Part shown: piece after piece, positions 34,021 through 42,526 of the stretch | Layout: each line of letters opens with the position of its first letter | Numbering within the stretch: the first letter of the stretch is position 1 | From: Flavipsychrobacter sp. | GTDB lineage: Bacteria; Bacteroidota; Bacteroidia; Chitinophagales; Chitinophagaceae | Reading direction: 5' to 3' | NCBI GenBank assembly: GCA_021155965.1 | Contig: JAJNBJ010000006.1 | Coordinates: forward strand, 98,115 to 162,114 | Length of the DNA stretch: 64,000 nt | Position numbers and translations under genes: made by a program | The notes under the pieces: generated by a model | What the model was told of the DNA's origin: nothing | Databases searched by the model: none | What the model saw: only the letters and a program-made list of their open reading frames with translations

Positions 34021-34072
34021 GTCCCCGGCGTGTCTCCCGGCCTGGCCTTGTGCAGTTGCGGGGACGCGCCGG
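34021..34072. repeat. GC-rich hairpin in AT-rich DNA
   Basis: CCGGCGTGTC (34025) pairs with GACGCGCCGG (34063) with one wobble. An alternative stem, GTCCCCG (34021) with CGGGGAC (34059), competes with it. The two foldings are mutually exclusive. The local base composition differs sharply from its surroundings. Confidence 0.5.
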
Positions 34073-34337
34073 AATCAGGGTACGCCTGCTGAAAATAAAA
34101 CAGCAAACTCACCCCGTTCTCCACAGTCTCCTTTAAAAATAAAAAATGATGTTGACCGTATGTCTCTGACTACGGTCTGGCGGATGGCACTCTCCTGATT
34201 GCCGATTGTAATAATATACTTCTCCGCCCGTATTAGTCCACCACCTTCCACCAATTCACCAAATTCCAAAAATTCGAGTTCAGGCAATATCCGCTCAAAA
34301 TCCGCCCAAACCCGCACCCATAGCCAAAACTTTTTTC

Positions 34338-34386
34338 CTTGACGGTACTGTTTCAGTACCGTCAAGGTGCCATTTCAGTACCGTCA
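34338..34386. promoter_or_regulatory. ACGGTACTG palindrome plus third half-site
   Basis: Perfect 13-bp arms CTTGACGGTACTG and CAGTACCGTCAAG around TTT (34338-34366), followed by another half-site CAGTACCGTCA at 34376-34386 in direct orientation, 22 bp away. It lies about 200 bp upstream of the HTH gene. It could be an operator or a repeat-family hairpin; the same half-site core occurs at 3140. Confidence 0.5.
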
Positions 34387-34586
34387 TGGGAATCTGATTT
34401 TTTCAACACAACAACACATCAGAACTTTGTGTTGTTCTCGCCCGCAGTACCACCAGCGAACGAGGGGATAACACTAAACATTATTTTATGAACAATGAAA
34501 ACAACCGTACGCAAAAGAACTTTCAAAGAGTACAGAACAAAACTTTCTACTTTATACTTTCTGCTTTCTACTAAAAAACTATCACT

Positions 34587-35102
34587 ATGGAAAACGACAA
34601 AAAACAACAGGCCCGCAACCTCTATCTCCAGTCCGATCTCACACAGGCACAGATCGCCGAACTCATCGGCGTATCCCAGAAAACCGTATCCCAATACGTC
34701 AATGAGAACAAATGGCAGCTCCTTAAAGACAGGGCAAAACAAATGCCCGCACTGTTTTTAGAGCAGATGATTGGCGAGCTGGAGGACATTAACCAGGTAA
34801 TTGCATCCCGGCCCAAAGGCGAGCGCCACCCCACATTGCGCGAGGCCGAGGTCCGTCGCAAGATCATGTACTCAATGGCATCCGTAAAAGAACGGCAATC
34901 GGTTGGTACCCATATCGAGGCCGTCATCAATTTCCTCGCCCATGTGGCCGAAGAAAATCCTGAGCATGCCCGCCTCATCGCTCGCTATTCCGACCAATAC
35001 TTCACCGGCAAGTTAGAAACCCTCAACTCCTCCTTCCACAACGCATACAGCCTCCCTGGTGCCCCGGAAGAAACAGTAAACACACAGCATTCAAACTCAT
35101 GA
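34587..35102 (+). CDS. HTH protein resembling a phage small terminase subunit
   Basis: 171 residues, beginning MENDKKQQARNLYLQSD, with an N-terminal helix-turn-helix (LTQAQIAELIGVSQKTVSQYV, about 18-38) and then helices typical of phage small terminases (KWQLLKDRAKQMPALFLEQMIGELEDINQVI and AEVRRKIMYSMASVKERQS). A small terminase recognises phage DNA for packaging, but no large subunit, portal or capsid gene is near. The gene is richer in C/G-ending codons (CTC, ATC, CCC) than its surroundings, which suggests transfer. It lies inside the inverted-repeat segment, whose right end begins 33 bp after its stop. Confidence 0.7.
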   Translation: MENDKKQQARNLYLQSDLTQAQIAELIGVSQKTVSQYVNENKWQLLKDRAKQMPALFLEQMIGELEDINQVIASRPKGERHPTLREAEVRRKIMYSMASVKERQSVGTHIEAVINFLAHVAEENPEHARLIARYSDQYFTGKLETLNSSFHNAYSLPGAPEETVNTQHSNS

Positions 35103-35379
35103 CTTATTTGAAAACATATAATTATTTTCCACATGGTATAATTATACCTTTTTCGGGTATAATTATACCTTTTCAGGGTATAAATATACCCTTTTATACC
35201 CCTTTATACCTTATGATAAAACACATAAAATAAGCCCACAAAGCAATCCGGCCACATATAAAAAACTAAATGTGGCAAAACAGGCACATCCCGGAAATTA
35301 TACCCTGCCTCGGTTTATCTACCGGAAAAATTTGTGGCGGTAACGAAGATTTGAAATGCAGCCGGTACACGGCGAAAAT
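35103..35379. other. Region with the right inverted repeat
   Basis: The 277 bp after the HTH gene contain a short spacer and the right copy of the long inverted repeat, ending about 75 bp before the convergent glycosyltransferase gene. No open frame of interest is seen. Confidence 0.6.
35134..35304 (-). repeat. Right copy of long inverted repeat with GGTATAATTATACC palindromes
   Basis: Read on the minus strand, 35304 to 35134 matches the left copy at 32329 with few changes: GGTATAATTTCCGGGATGTG, then the TGCCACATTTAG and TTATTTTATGTG blocks. Palindromes GGTATAATTATACC occur at 35135 and 35156, with an AAAT variant at 35176. The spacing of about 20 bp between palindromes resembles iterons. 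Confidence 0.8.
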
Positions 35380-37329
35380 TTATTCCCCGCCCAGGTATTT
35401 AAAGTTTTTCAGGATGAGGTTGATATCCGAGATGGTTGAGTAATGCTCTGCGTAGGCTGTGTTGATATGGGCCTTAACCTCGTAGGATGGATGGTAACCA
35501 TTTAAGATGTTGTAGGGTTGTATGACGCCTTTGCGGATAGGCGGCAGGTATTTTTGCGGGGCATCGGGCGTATAGCCAACCCACGTTTTTTTGCCGAAAA
35601 ACACAGAGATGCAATTGACAAAGAATGTGCCCGGGTTTTTTACCATGAAAAACAGGAACGGGTAGAAAATGAGAAACAGGAATGAGCTGCCCAGGTCGAC
35701 CATGCGCTTGTTGCGCACCTGTGCGAAGTCGGAAAGATTAAAGCGGCGGTCTATGGTATATAGGTCGCCTGATGTGTTGCTGGAGTTGCTGCCTACAAAG
35801 CTCTGGCTGCCCGGCAGATGTATCTTGTATTCATAACCTTTGCCGCAATGCTGCATCTGGTTAAATACATCGGCATAAGAGAGCCCATTGATGCAGAATA
35901 TTACCTCATTCACGCCGGTGGTGTACAGCAGTTGTTTCATTTCGGCGAGCGTGCCCAGGGCATTGTGTTTGTCGCCATGCGGGCTTACCCTGCCTGAAAG
36001 CTCGGGTGCATAATGTACCTGCCTTAGTATGGCGGCGGTTTGCCGGTAAGCTGATTCATCAGCTACGATCACCGCCTTGTGGGGCAATTTGTCGTAAGGT
36101 ATGAACCTGAGAATACCCATGCGGTACAATATCTCATGCAGGCCCAGCAATACCACTGTGCCGCCAAAGCCTGCAAAGATGATAATGGCACGCGAATACC
36201 TGAACTCGGGCGGCAGCAAACCATAGTAGGCAAGTATTGCGCCGGTGCCTATGAGCATGCCGCGTGTTACTTTAAGGGCGCGGTAAGGCTGATCGTATGC
36301 GCCATTGAGGTAGAGCGAACTGAGCCATAATGCAATGTAAACGGGGAATGTGGCGTATACCGATGCAGGTGGAATGGGCATAATGTTCTTTACCTCGCGT
36401 ATCCAGAATTCCTTAATGCCCCATAGGGTAAGCAGCAGTATCAATGCATCGAACAGGGGCATGTGGAGCGCTTTCAGCCCGCGTTTCAACGTGCCTAAGA
36501 TGGCACGCAGCACTATGCCGATGTTGATGAACAGGATGAACATGCGCGCCTGCTTTTTGGTATAGTGCTTCTTCACAAACGTCACCAACGCCTCGTTGAA
36601 TATGCGCACGTACGAAAGGGTCATTTTGCGGGTACTTTCTCCTTTATAATGTATCAGGTCTGCCTCGGGGAAATAAATGTTCTTATAGCCTGCTTTTTCT
36701 ATGCGGTAGGAGAGGTCCACATCTTCGCAATACATGAAGTAATCTTCATCAAAAGCGCCGCCGGCCTCTTCCATTGCTTTGCGGCGCACCAGCATGCAGC
36801 AACCCGAAAGCACATCAACCGGTGCGGTTTCCCGCTCGCCCACATGGACGGCATAATACTTATTGAAAAAGGGTGATTTGCTGAATACTTTATTCATGCC
36901 GGTTGTCTTGAATATAGCAACGGATAGGGAAGGGAAGGATTTTTTCGCATCGGGTGCAAAAGTGCCTGTACCATCTATCAGCCTTGGGCCTACGGCACCG
37001 GCTTCAGGGTGGGCATCCATGTAGGCTATGGTCTTTCTGAAGAAATCCTCGGGCATCACAGTATCCGGGTTCAGGAAGAGGATGTACTCGCCTTTAGCTA
37101 TCGCAACTCCCTGGTTATTTGCCTTTGAAAAGCCTTTATTGTCCTTATTTTCTATTAAAACTACGTTGGGGAACCTTTCCCTGATGAGCGTGCAACTGCT
37201 GTCGGTGGAATTATTATCTACTACAATCACCTCACTTTCAATGCCTTCTGCTGCGCGCAGTACCGAATGAAGGCATACTTCGAGGAAATACTTTACATTA
37301 TAGTTAACAATAATAACAGATAGCTTCAT
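35380..37329 (-). CDS. Glycosyltransferase 2 fused to a degenerate sugar-phosphate-transferase-like domain
   Basis: 649 residues. The first 270 are a GT-A family 2 enzyme: MKLSVIIVNYNVKYFLEVCL, VDNNSTDSS, LFLNPDTVMP with the metal-binding NPD, SGCCMLVRRKAM and FMYCEDVDLSYR. Four or more helices follow, then a Rossmann-like CoA_binding_3-type stretch (KAVIVADESAYRQTAAIL), and a C-terminal part reminiscent of bacterial sugar transferases (NKRMVDLGSSFLFLIFYPF, LPPIRKGV, YAEHYSTISDINLILKNF) that lacks the KFRTM and GDMSLVGPRP motifs. The first domain should be active in rhamnan or polysaccharide assembly; the last may be only a binding domain. Confidence 0.82.
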   Translation of the reverse strand: MKLSVIIVNYNVKYFLEVCLHSVLRAAEGIESEVIVVDNNSTDSSCTLIRERFPNVVLIENKDNKGFSKANNQGVAIAKGEYILFLNPDTVMPEDFFRKTIAYMDAHPEAGAVGPRLIDGTGTFAPDAKKSFPSLSVAIFKTTGMNKVFSKSPFFNKYYAVHVGERETAPVDVLSGCCMLVRRKAMEEAGGAFDEDYFMYCEDVDLSYRIEKAGYKNIYFPEADLIHYKGESTRKMTLSYVRIFNEALVTFVKKHYTKKQARMFILFINIGIVLRAILGTLKRGLKALHMPLFDALILLLTLWGIKEFWIREVKNIMPIPPASVYATFPVYIALWLSSLYLNGAYDQPYRALKVTRGMLIGTGAILAYYGLLPPEFRYSRAIIIFAGFGGTVVLLGLHEILYRMGILRFIPYDKLPHKAVIVADESAYRQTAAILRQVHYAPELSGRVSPHGDKHNALGTLAEMKQLLYTTGVNEVIFCINGLSYADVFNQMQHCGKGYEYKIHLPGSQSFVGSNSSNTSGDLYTIDRRFNLSDFAQVRNKRMVDLGSSFLFLIFYPFLFFMVKNPGTFFVNCISVFFGKKTWVGYTPDAPQKYLPPIRKGVIQPYNILNGYHPSYEVKAHINTAYAEHYSTISDINLILKNFKYLGGE

Positions 37330-37375
37330 TCAATACGCGGCTGTTGCGAAGATAAGTTCCTGAATGCTAATAACG

Positions 37376-37412
37376 AAAAAGCTACCCACACATTGTATGG
37401 ATAGCTTTATTT
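37376..37412 (-). terminator. Terminator of the SRPBCC/GyrI gene
   Basis: Read leftward, AAAGCTA (TAGCTTT on the other strand) pairs around a loop with a C-rich inner part, with U-runs on both sides. It lies 25 bp from the stop codon of the SRPBCC/GyrI gene at 37437, and can work in either direction. Confidence 0.6.
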
Positions 37413-37436
37413 TCTGGTTAATAAACCCGGTAATGC

Positions 37437-38444
37437 CTATTTCACCAGGTAATAAATGTTGGTCACAAATTTTGTACTGTCCATTTCGGCAGGCATGCCT
37501 ACTATATATTCTTCTATTACCAGCGACACAGTTTTTCCCTTTGCAGCAACTTCCTGACCCAAAGCCATGTGCGCACCCATCATACCGCCATATGGGCCTT
37601 TATGTTCAAGCATTAATGCCTTTGAAGCCTCCTGGTGTATGATGACAGAGCCTTTAACTTTTTTGGTGGTATCAGATACAGGGAAGGCGGCTACCATATC
37701 GGAATTATGCTTTGCGGTATCCCAGGTATAGTAAAGGCCTGTGCCCGGCCCGGCAATTTTATCGCCAATACCCGCACCTAATAGCCCCATGCTTTCGCCA
37801 AAAAACTGGCCTATATCATTCCAGGATACTGTTTTACGGATGCCCTGGAAAATGTGGGCAGGGTAGTCAACCTCTTTTATTTCCATGGTTGCAGCAGGTG
37901 CTTTAGGCTCGCTTTCAATATGTGCTTTCATTTTTTTGAGGCCTTCCTCAAAGGCAGTTCCCAACATTCTCTTCATGTCCATAAAAGGAAATATCTGCAA
38001 GCCGTTCATTGGGAAGGGGCAGGTTGTTTTGAAGTTCCAGGTGATCTTAGACATACCGGCTGTGTCGGTAATAATGAATTCACCGTCGGCAGTATTTTCA
38101 AAAGGCTTGTAAAAATCAATATGGAATTTCATTGAATTGCCGGAAACGCCCGTATTAGAAAGTTTAGCTCGTCCGCTTTGGTCACTTTCCCATGTATAGA
38201 AACTACCCGGTTCGCCGTCAACACCTTCGTAGGTAAGTTTCATCCCGGTATCCATAGCATGCCAGTAGCTCCAGTTTGGCCAGTTTTTGAACTTTGCGGT
38301 TTGCTCTAATACTTGTTCTTTGGATGCGTTCATCAGTTCGGTGCGGGTAACAAACACTTCCTTAGGCATTACCAGCCCGGCAATAAGAACGCCTGCTATC
38401 AATACTATGATGAGGATGAGTAAAAACTTTAAAATTTTTTTCAT
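37437..38444 (-). CDS. SRPBCC plus GyrI-like domain protein, membrane-anchored
   Basis: 335 residues from ATG 38444, which puts a basic MKKILK and a single membrane helix (LLILIIVLIAGVLIAGLVM) at the start; a longer frame from 38501 adds 19 residues. Residues about 30-180 fit a START/SRPBCC lipid-binding fold (FVTRTELMNASKEQVLEQTAKFKNWPNWSYW, GEPGSFYTWESDQ). The rest fits the AraC effector-binding/GyrI fold (EIKEVDYPAHIFQGIRKTVSWNDIGQFFGESMGL, MLEHKGPYGGMMGAH). Such combinations probably bind a small hydrophobic ligand; no enzyme activity is evident. Confidence 0.83.
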   Translation of the reverse strand: MKKILKFLLILIIVLIAGVLIAGLVMPKEVFVTRTELMNASKEQVLEQTAKFKNWPNWSYWHAMDTGMKLTYEGVDGEPGSFYTWESDQSGRAKLSNTGVSGNSMKFHIDFYKPFENTADGEFIITDTAGMSKITWNFKTTCPFPMNGLQIFPFMDMKRMLGTAFEEGLKKMKAHIESEPKAPAATMEIKEVDYPAHIFQGIRKTVSWNDIGQFFGESMGLLGAGIGDKIAGPGTGLYYTWDTAKHNSDMVAAFPVSDTTKKVKGSVIIHQEASKALMLEHKGPYGGMMGAHMALGQEVAAKGKTVSLVIEEYIVGMPAEMDSTKFVTNIYYLVK

Positions 38445-38473
38445 AAAAAAGTCAGATTTTGGGTTAAAAGTAT

Positions 38474-38512
38474 AAAAAAAGCTGATGCGTAGGTAGCACA
38501 CCAGCTTTTTAA
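38474..38512 (-). terminator. Terminator between two leftward genes
   Basis: AAAAAAAGCTG pairs with CAGCTTTTT, with a long internal loop. It lies downstream of the NHL-repeat gene (stop at 38526) and upstream of the SRPBCC gene. Confidence 0.7.
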
Positions 38513-38525
38513 GGATATTTAAGAA

Positions 38526-40787
38526 TTAATGCTGTATTACAAATCGCAGTACTTTATTATCGGTTGCTGAAATTAACGTAAGCGTATAAATGCCATTGTT
38601 CAAGGCCGACCCTATATTTACTTTTTCGGCTATAACACCGTTCTCGGCTTTGATGCTGTTTGTGTAAACTATCCGGCCGGTAACATCCCTCATTTCCAGT
38701 AGTACATTGTCGCTTATTGTTGTATTTATATTTCCCGAAATAGTGAAGCTTTCCTCAGCCGGGTTAGGAGCTATGCTGATAGATTGAGGGGATAGAGAAT
38801 GCACTCCCAAAATTGTGTCACAGTTAATCACCTGCACTATATGGTAAACGGTGGTAGTGCCACAAGCATTTGTGGCTGAGTATTTTATTGAGTCAAAACC
38901 CGGCACCAAGCCTGTCACAATGCCTGTCGAGCCCAGTGTAGTTATTGAAGAGAAACTGTGGCTCCATGTACCACCCACGGTCGTATCGTAGAGCGTAATG
39001 GTAGAGTCGGCACATAATACTGACGGGCCAAAAATTGAAGTGACAGCAGGAACACTCATAACTGTAACAATGTGCTGAGCCGATGTGGAACCACAAGGAT
39101 TAGTTACCGTATAAATGATCGTATCGACGCCATGGAGAAGGCCGGTCACATGCCCGGTTGTTGAAACAATAGCAATGCTTGTGTTTGTGCTGGTCCATGT
39201 TCCGCCAGGGGTTACATCAGCAAGGTCGATGCCAAGATCATCACATATAAGTGTTGGGCCTGTAATAGGGGCAACAGTTGGCAGGGGATCAACGGTGACC
39301 GTGTGATACGTGGCAGCGGTGCCGCAACTGGTGGTTATGCTATAAGTAATAGTGGTGGTGCCAGCCGATATTCCTGAAACAGTGCCGCCAGAGGTTATAG
39401 TTGCCACACTGGTTGAACCACTGCTCCAAACGCCACCTCCTGTAGCATTGGTGAGCGTTATAGTAGCTCCGGCGCACACATTAGCAGGGCCTGATATAGC
39501 CGATACTGTGGGTGTTGTATTTACTGACACCGGGTAACGGGATTGTGAACTGCAGCCTGTATAGGTGATGGTATCAACACCAACGGTCAAACCCGTGTAC
39601 ACGCCACCACTTGTAATGCTGGTATTACCTGTGGTAGTTCCCCATGTGCCGCCGCCCGAGGCGGCTGTTAGTGTTGCAGAGCTGCCAACACACACATTGT
39701 TGGGGCCTGTTATTACAGGGCCTATGCCGGGGTTTGTTATTTTCCGTATACAGTGGTTGCCCTGGTCGCTCACCAGCATATCTCCTGCTGCATCCAGCGA
39801 AAGGGCCATAGGTAATAACAATTGTGCGGCTGTTGCAGGGCCGCCATCGCCGCTATAGCCAAATGTGCCATTACCCGCAATGGTGTGGATGGTGCCGGCA
39901 GTATTTATCCTGCGCACACGATAGCCGTTGGCCTCGCCTACATAAACATTCCCCCCGCAGTCTATGCTGACGCCATAAGGGTATATGAGGCCTGTGCTAA
40001 TGGCAGGTACTCCATCGGCATACGACAAGGTTCCGTTGCCGGCTATAGTTGAAATAGTTCCGGTGGCGTTGACCTTTCGCACCCTGTAGTTTCCCCAGTC
40101 GGTGATGAACATGTCGCCACTGCTGCTGATGCACAATGACACGGGTTGGAAGAGTTGAGCTGCGGTGGCAGCCCCTCCGTCTCCGCTAAAGCCAGCGGTG
40201 CCTGTGCCCGCAACTGTTGAGATCATGCCTGAAGCGTCTACCTTACGAATACGGCTATTCAGCCTGTCGGCTATAAACAGATTGCCTGTTGCGTCCACAG
40301 CTATACTGTAAGGGCGATTTAACCGCGCAGTTGTGGCAGCCCCACCATCTCCGCTGAAACCGGCGGTGCCTGTGCCTGCAACGGTAGTGATGGTGCCCGA
40401 AACATCTATTTTTCTTACGCAGTTATTGAACAGGTCTGCTATAAAAATATTGCCTGACCCATCAACAAAAACACACGAGGGCTCATTTAGCTGTGCTGCA
40501 GTGGCCGGTCCGCCGTCGCCTGTATAACCTAAAATGCCTGTTCCGGCAATAGTGGAAATAACACCAGCAGTGCTTATTTTGCGGATGCGGCGGTTACCGG
40601 CATCCGGTATGTAGATATTGCCTGCGGCATCTGTGCAAATGCCATAAGGTGTATTGAGCCGCGCGGCAGTTGCTGTCCCCCCGTCTCCAGTAAAGCCTGC
40701 AAAACCATCGCCGACAATAGTGGAAATGATCTGCGCCTGCGTGGTTGTTGCTATAAAAAATGCAAATAGTAAAAGAAATCTCTTCAT
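38526..40787 (-). CDS. NHL-repeat and Ig-like repeat T9SS type A exported protein
   Basis: 753 residues with signal peptide MKRFLLLFAFFIATTTQAQ. Residues about 20-350 are NHL repeats, six or more copies of a unit like ISTIAGTGILGYTGDGGPATAAQLNEP followed by DGSGNIFIAD, which form a beta-propeller. Then come about three Ig-like repeats (SGPANVCAGATITLTNATGGGVWSSGS). The last 80 residues (SIAPNPAEESFTISGNI then LNNGIYTLTL) are a type A T9SS sorting domain. It is expected on the cell surface, perhaps binding a ligand or matrix. Repeat units are similar at DNA level, which may allow copy-number change. Confidence 0.93.
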   Translation of the reverse strand: MKRFLLLFAFFIATTTQAQIISTIVGDGFAGFTGDGGTATAARLNTPYGICTDAAGNIYIPDAGNRRIRKISTAGVISTIAGTGILGYTGDGGPATAAQLNEPSCVFVDGSGNIFIADLFNNCVRKIDVSGTITTVAGTGTAGFSGDGGAATTARLNRPYSIAVDATGNLFIADRLNSRIRKVDASGMISTVAGTGTAGFSGDGGAATAAQLFQPVSLCISSSGDMFITDWGNYRVRKVNATGTISTIAGNGTLSYADGVPAISTGLIYPYGVSIDCGGNVYVGEANGYRVRRINTAGTIHTIAGNGTFGYSGDGGPATAAQLLLPMALSLDAAGDMLVSDQGNHCIRKITNPGIGPVITGPNNVCVGSSATLTAASGGGTWGTTTGNTSITSGGVYTGLTVGVDTITYTGCSSQSRYPVSVNTTPTVSAISGPANVCAGATITLTNATGGGVWSSGSTSVATITSGGTVSGISAGTTTITYSITTSCGTAATYHTVTVDPLPTVAPITGPTLICDDLGIDLADVTPGGTWTSTNTSIAIVSTTGHVTGLLHGVDTIIYTVTNPCGSTSAQHIVTVMSVPAVTSIFGPSVLCADSTITLYDTTVGGTWSHSFSSITTLGSTGIVTGLVPGFDSIKYSATNACGTTTVYHIVQVINCDTILGVHSLSPQSISIAPNPAEESFTISGNINTTISDNVLLEMRDVTGRIVYTNSIKAENGVIAEKVNIGSALNNGIYTLTLISATDNKVLRFVIQH

Positions 40788-40819
40788 TCGAATTAATTAA
40801 AAAGCATATGCTTCTTTCG

Positions 40820-40850
40820 TAAATATACGAATAGCGGCAACATTTTCAAA
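40820..40850 (-). promoter_or_regulatory. Promoter of the NHL-repeat gene
   Basis: On the minus strand TTTG (40850-40847), a 19-bp spacer, and TATATTTA (40827-40820) lie 33 bp before the start codon. This matches the Bacteroidota promoter pattern with one change in the -7 box. Confidence 0.55.
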
Positions 40851-40918
40851 CGATTTTTCTACACGTTTGGGCGCGTTGATTTAACAATTTAAGTAATTAA
40901 CTATTTGACTAATAGAAG

Positions 40919-40926
40919 TACCTTTG
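40919..40926 (+). promoter_or_regulatory. -7 box close to the rlmN start
   Basis: TACCTTTG fits TAnnTTTG and ends five bases before the ATG, so a transcript from it would have almost no leader. TTTG at 40904 is too close to be the usual -33 box. Confidence 0.4.
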
Positions 40927-40931
40927 CAGCC

Positions 40932-41981
40932 ATGAAAAATTTACGTGAGATATCGTTGCCTGAACTGGAAGTGATGATGGCAGAATTAGGAGAACCAAAG
41001 TTCAGGGCAAAACAGGTGCATGAGTGGGTGTGGCAGAAACATGCTGCTGATATCAAGGATATGACCAACTTGTCGAAGGCGCTGCGCGAAAAACTCTCGG
41101 AAAATTTTTTCATACCCAAAGTGAAAATGCACCACAGCCAGTACAGCAGCGACGGCACTATTAAAAACCGTTTGCAGTTGCACGATGGCTACTACGTGGA
41201 AAGCGTGCTGATACCTACTGAAAAGCGTATGACAGCCTGTGTGTCCTCGCAGGTGGGCTGCTCGCTGTCCTGCAAGTTTTGCGCTACGGGTTATATGGAC
41301 CGCAAACGTAACCTTGATTTTGATGAGATAGTGGATGAGGTGACATTGCTGAATGAACTGGCAGAGAAACACTATAACAAGCGCCTTTCCAATATTGTCT
41401 TCATGGGAATGGGAGAGCCATTGCTGAATTACAAAAATGTGATGAAGGCAATAGAGAAGATATCCTCTCCTGAAGGACTGGGTATGAGCCCCCGCCGCAT
41501 TACTGTATCTACCGCCGGTGTTGCTAAAATGATCAAGCAGTTGGGCGATGACCAGGTGCGGTTTAAGCTGGCGCTATCGCTGCATGCCGCCAACGACCGC
41601 AAGCGCAACGAGATAATGGCTATCAACGAGACCAATAACCTTGCATCTCTTGTAGAAGCACTGAATTATTTTTATAAAGCAACCGGCAACGAAATAACAC
41701 TGGAGTATATACTCTTCAAGAATTTCAATGACAGCGAAAAGGATGCTGAAGACCTGGTGAAGCTGTACCGCAAAATACCTGCCGACCTCATTAATATCAT
41801 TGAGTACAACCCGATAGACGCCGCAAGGTTCGAAAAACCTGATGAAGAAGTGACAGATGCTTTTATGAAATACCTTTCGGATAACCGGGTGAATGTGCGC
41901 CTGCGCCACAGCAGGGGCAAGGATATAGATGCTGCATGCGGGCAACTGGCTAATGTGGACCATACTGCCCTGAATTCTTAA
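40932..41981 (+). CDS. rlmN: Dual-specificity RNA methyltransferase RlmN
   Basis: 349 residues from ATG 40932; a TTG nine codons upstream would overlap the promoter. It is a radical SAM enzyme that methylates C2 of A2503 in 23S rRNA, and of A37 in certain tRNAs. The iron-sulfur motif is C-x3-C-x2-C in VGCSLSCKFCATGYMDR; the N-terminal accessory domain is EPKFRAKQVHEWVWQKHA; the methyl-carrying Cys is at the C-terminal end (DIDAACGQL). The segment SLHAANDRKRNEIM and YNPIDAARFEKP follow the family. It is divergent from the NHL gene. Confidence 0.96.
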   Translation: MKNLREISLPELEVMMAELGEPKFRAKQVHEWVWQKHAADIKDMTNLSKALREKLSENFFIPKVKMHHSQYSSDGTIKNRLQLHDGYYVESVLIPTEKRMTACVSSQVGCSLSCKFCATGYMDRKRNLDFDEIVDEVTLLNELAEKHYNKRLSNIVFMGMGEPLLNYKNVMKAIEKISSPEGLGMSPRRITVSTAGVAKMIKQLGDDQVRFKLALSLHAANDRKRNEIMAINETNNLASLVEALNYFYKATGNEITLEYILFKNFNDSEKDAEDLVKLYRKIPADLINIIEYNPIDAARFEKPDEEVTDAFMKYLSDNRVNVRLRHSRGKDIDAACGQLANVDHTALNS

Positions 41982-41984
41982 TGA

Positions 41985-42467
41985 CTATTTTTCCAGGATG
42001 AGGTAATAGCTTGATGGTCCGGTTGACATATACTTGATTGTGCCGCCGGTAACTGATGCTCCCAAAAAGGGTTGAAAGCAGCCGCCTTTTGGCATATGGT
42101 CACACATAACCGTATCTACAACGATGGTATCCTTCATGTGTATGCGAAAAGTTTGCGCTGTGGCAGGAATAATAATTTCGTAATCGGTACGAGGCCCGAG
42201 AGAGACGTGGCCTAAATATTTCGATGATGGCGGAATTTGATTATTGGTATCGGTTTGCGACATCTGCAGCTCGCTTTTTAACGAATCAAATGCGCCGTTG
42301 AATTTGTAAGTTTTCAGGTATACCGTGTCCGTTTCGGAGGGAGTATAGCCGGAAAATACCGCGATAACGCCGGCGCTATTGCATGTTATGGGACATTTGC
42401 CTGTGTTCTTTTTTTTAGTGCAAGCCAGAACGGTGGAAATAAACAGGATGACAGTAAGGTAGCGCAT
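41985..42467 (-). CDS. Hypothetical lipoprotein
   Basis: 160 residues with a lipoprotein signal, MRYLTVILFISTVLAC, with the acylated Cys at 16, then a Lys-rich linker. The mature part is beta-rich with two Cys pairs (KCPITCNS and CDHMPKGGC) and GYTPSETDTVYLKTYKF. Such small lipoproteins are common in Bacteroidota and their roles are unknown. It converges with rlmN with only three bases between stops. Confidence 0.75.
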   Translation of the reverse strand: MRYLTVILFISTVLACTKKKNTGKCPITCNSAGVIAVFSGYTPSETDTVYLKTYKFNGAFDSLKSELQMSQTDTNNQIPPSSKYLGHVSLGPRTDYEIIIPATAQTFRIHMKDTIVVDTVMCDHMPKGGCFQPFLGASVTGGTIKYMSTGPSSYYLILEK

Positions 42468-42526
42468 AAGGTATCAGTTTTGAATGAAAAAGGAGTTGTA
42501 CTTTTATACCGCAAAAAACATGCCAG

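Larger units (their letters stand above)
33936..34586. other. 651-bp region between the broken barrel gene and the HTH gene
   Basis: No gene is supported; one leftward 96-codon frame (34075-34365) shows no family and depends on a palindrome at its start. The stretch contains a 36-bp hairpin (33951), a GC-rich hairpin (34021), an ACGGTACTG palindrome with a third half-site (34338) and, just before the HTH gene, TTTCTACTTTATACTTTCTG-type direct repeats. The palindromic array in the last 250 bp is well placed to regulate the HTH gene. Confidence 0.55.

Noticed and set aside
34075..34365. Leftward 96-codon frame in the element
   Set aside because: It starts in a palindrome and shows no family or start signal.
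35380..37329. Two separate genes in the glycosyltransferase frame
   Set aside because: The frame is continuous for 649 codons without internal start signals, so a fusion is the simpler reading.
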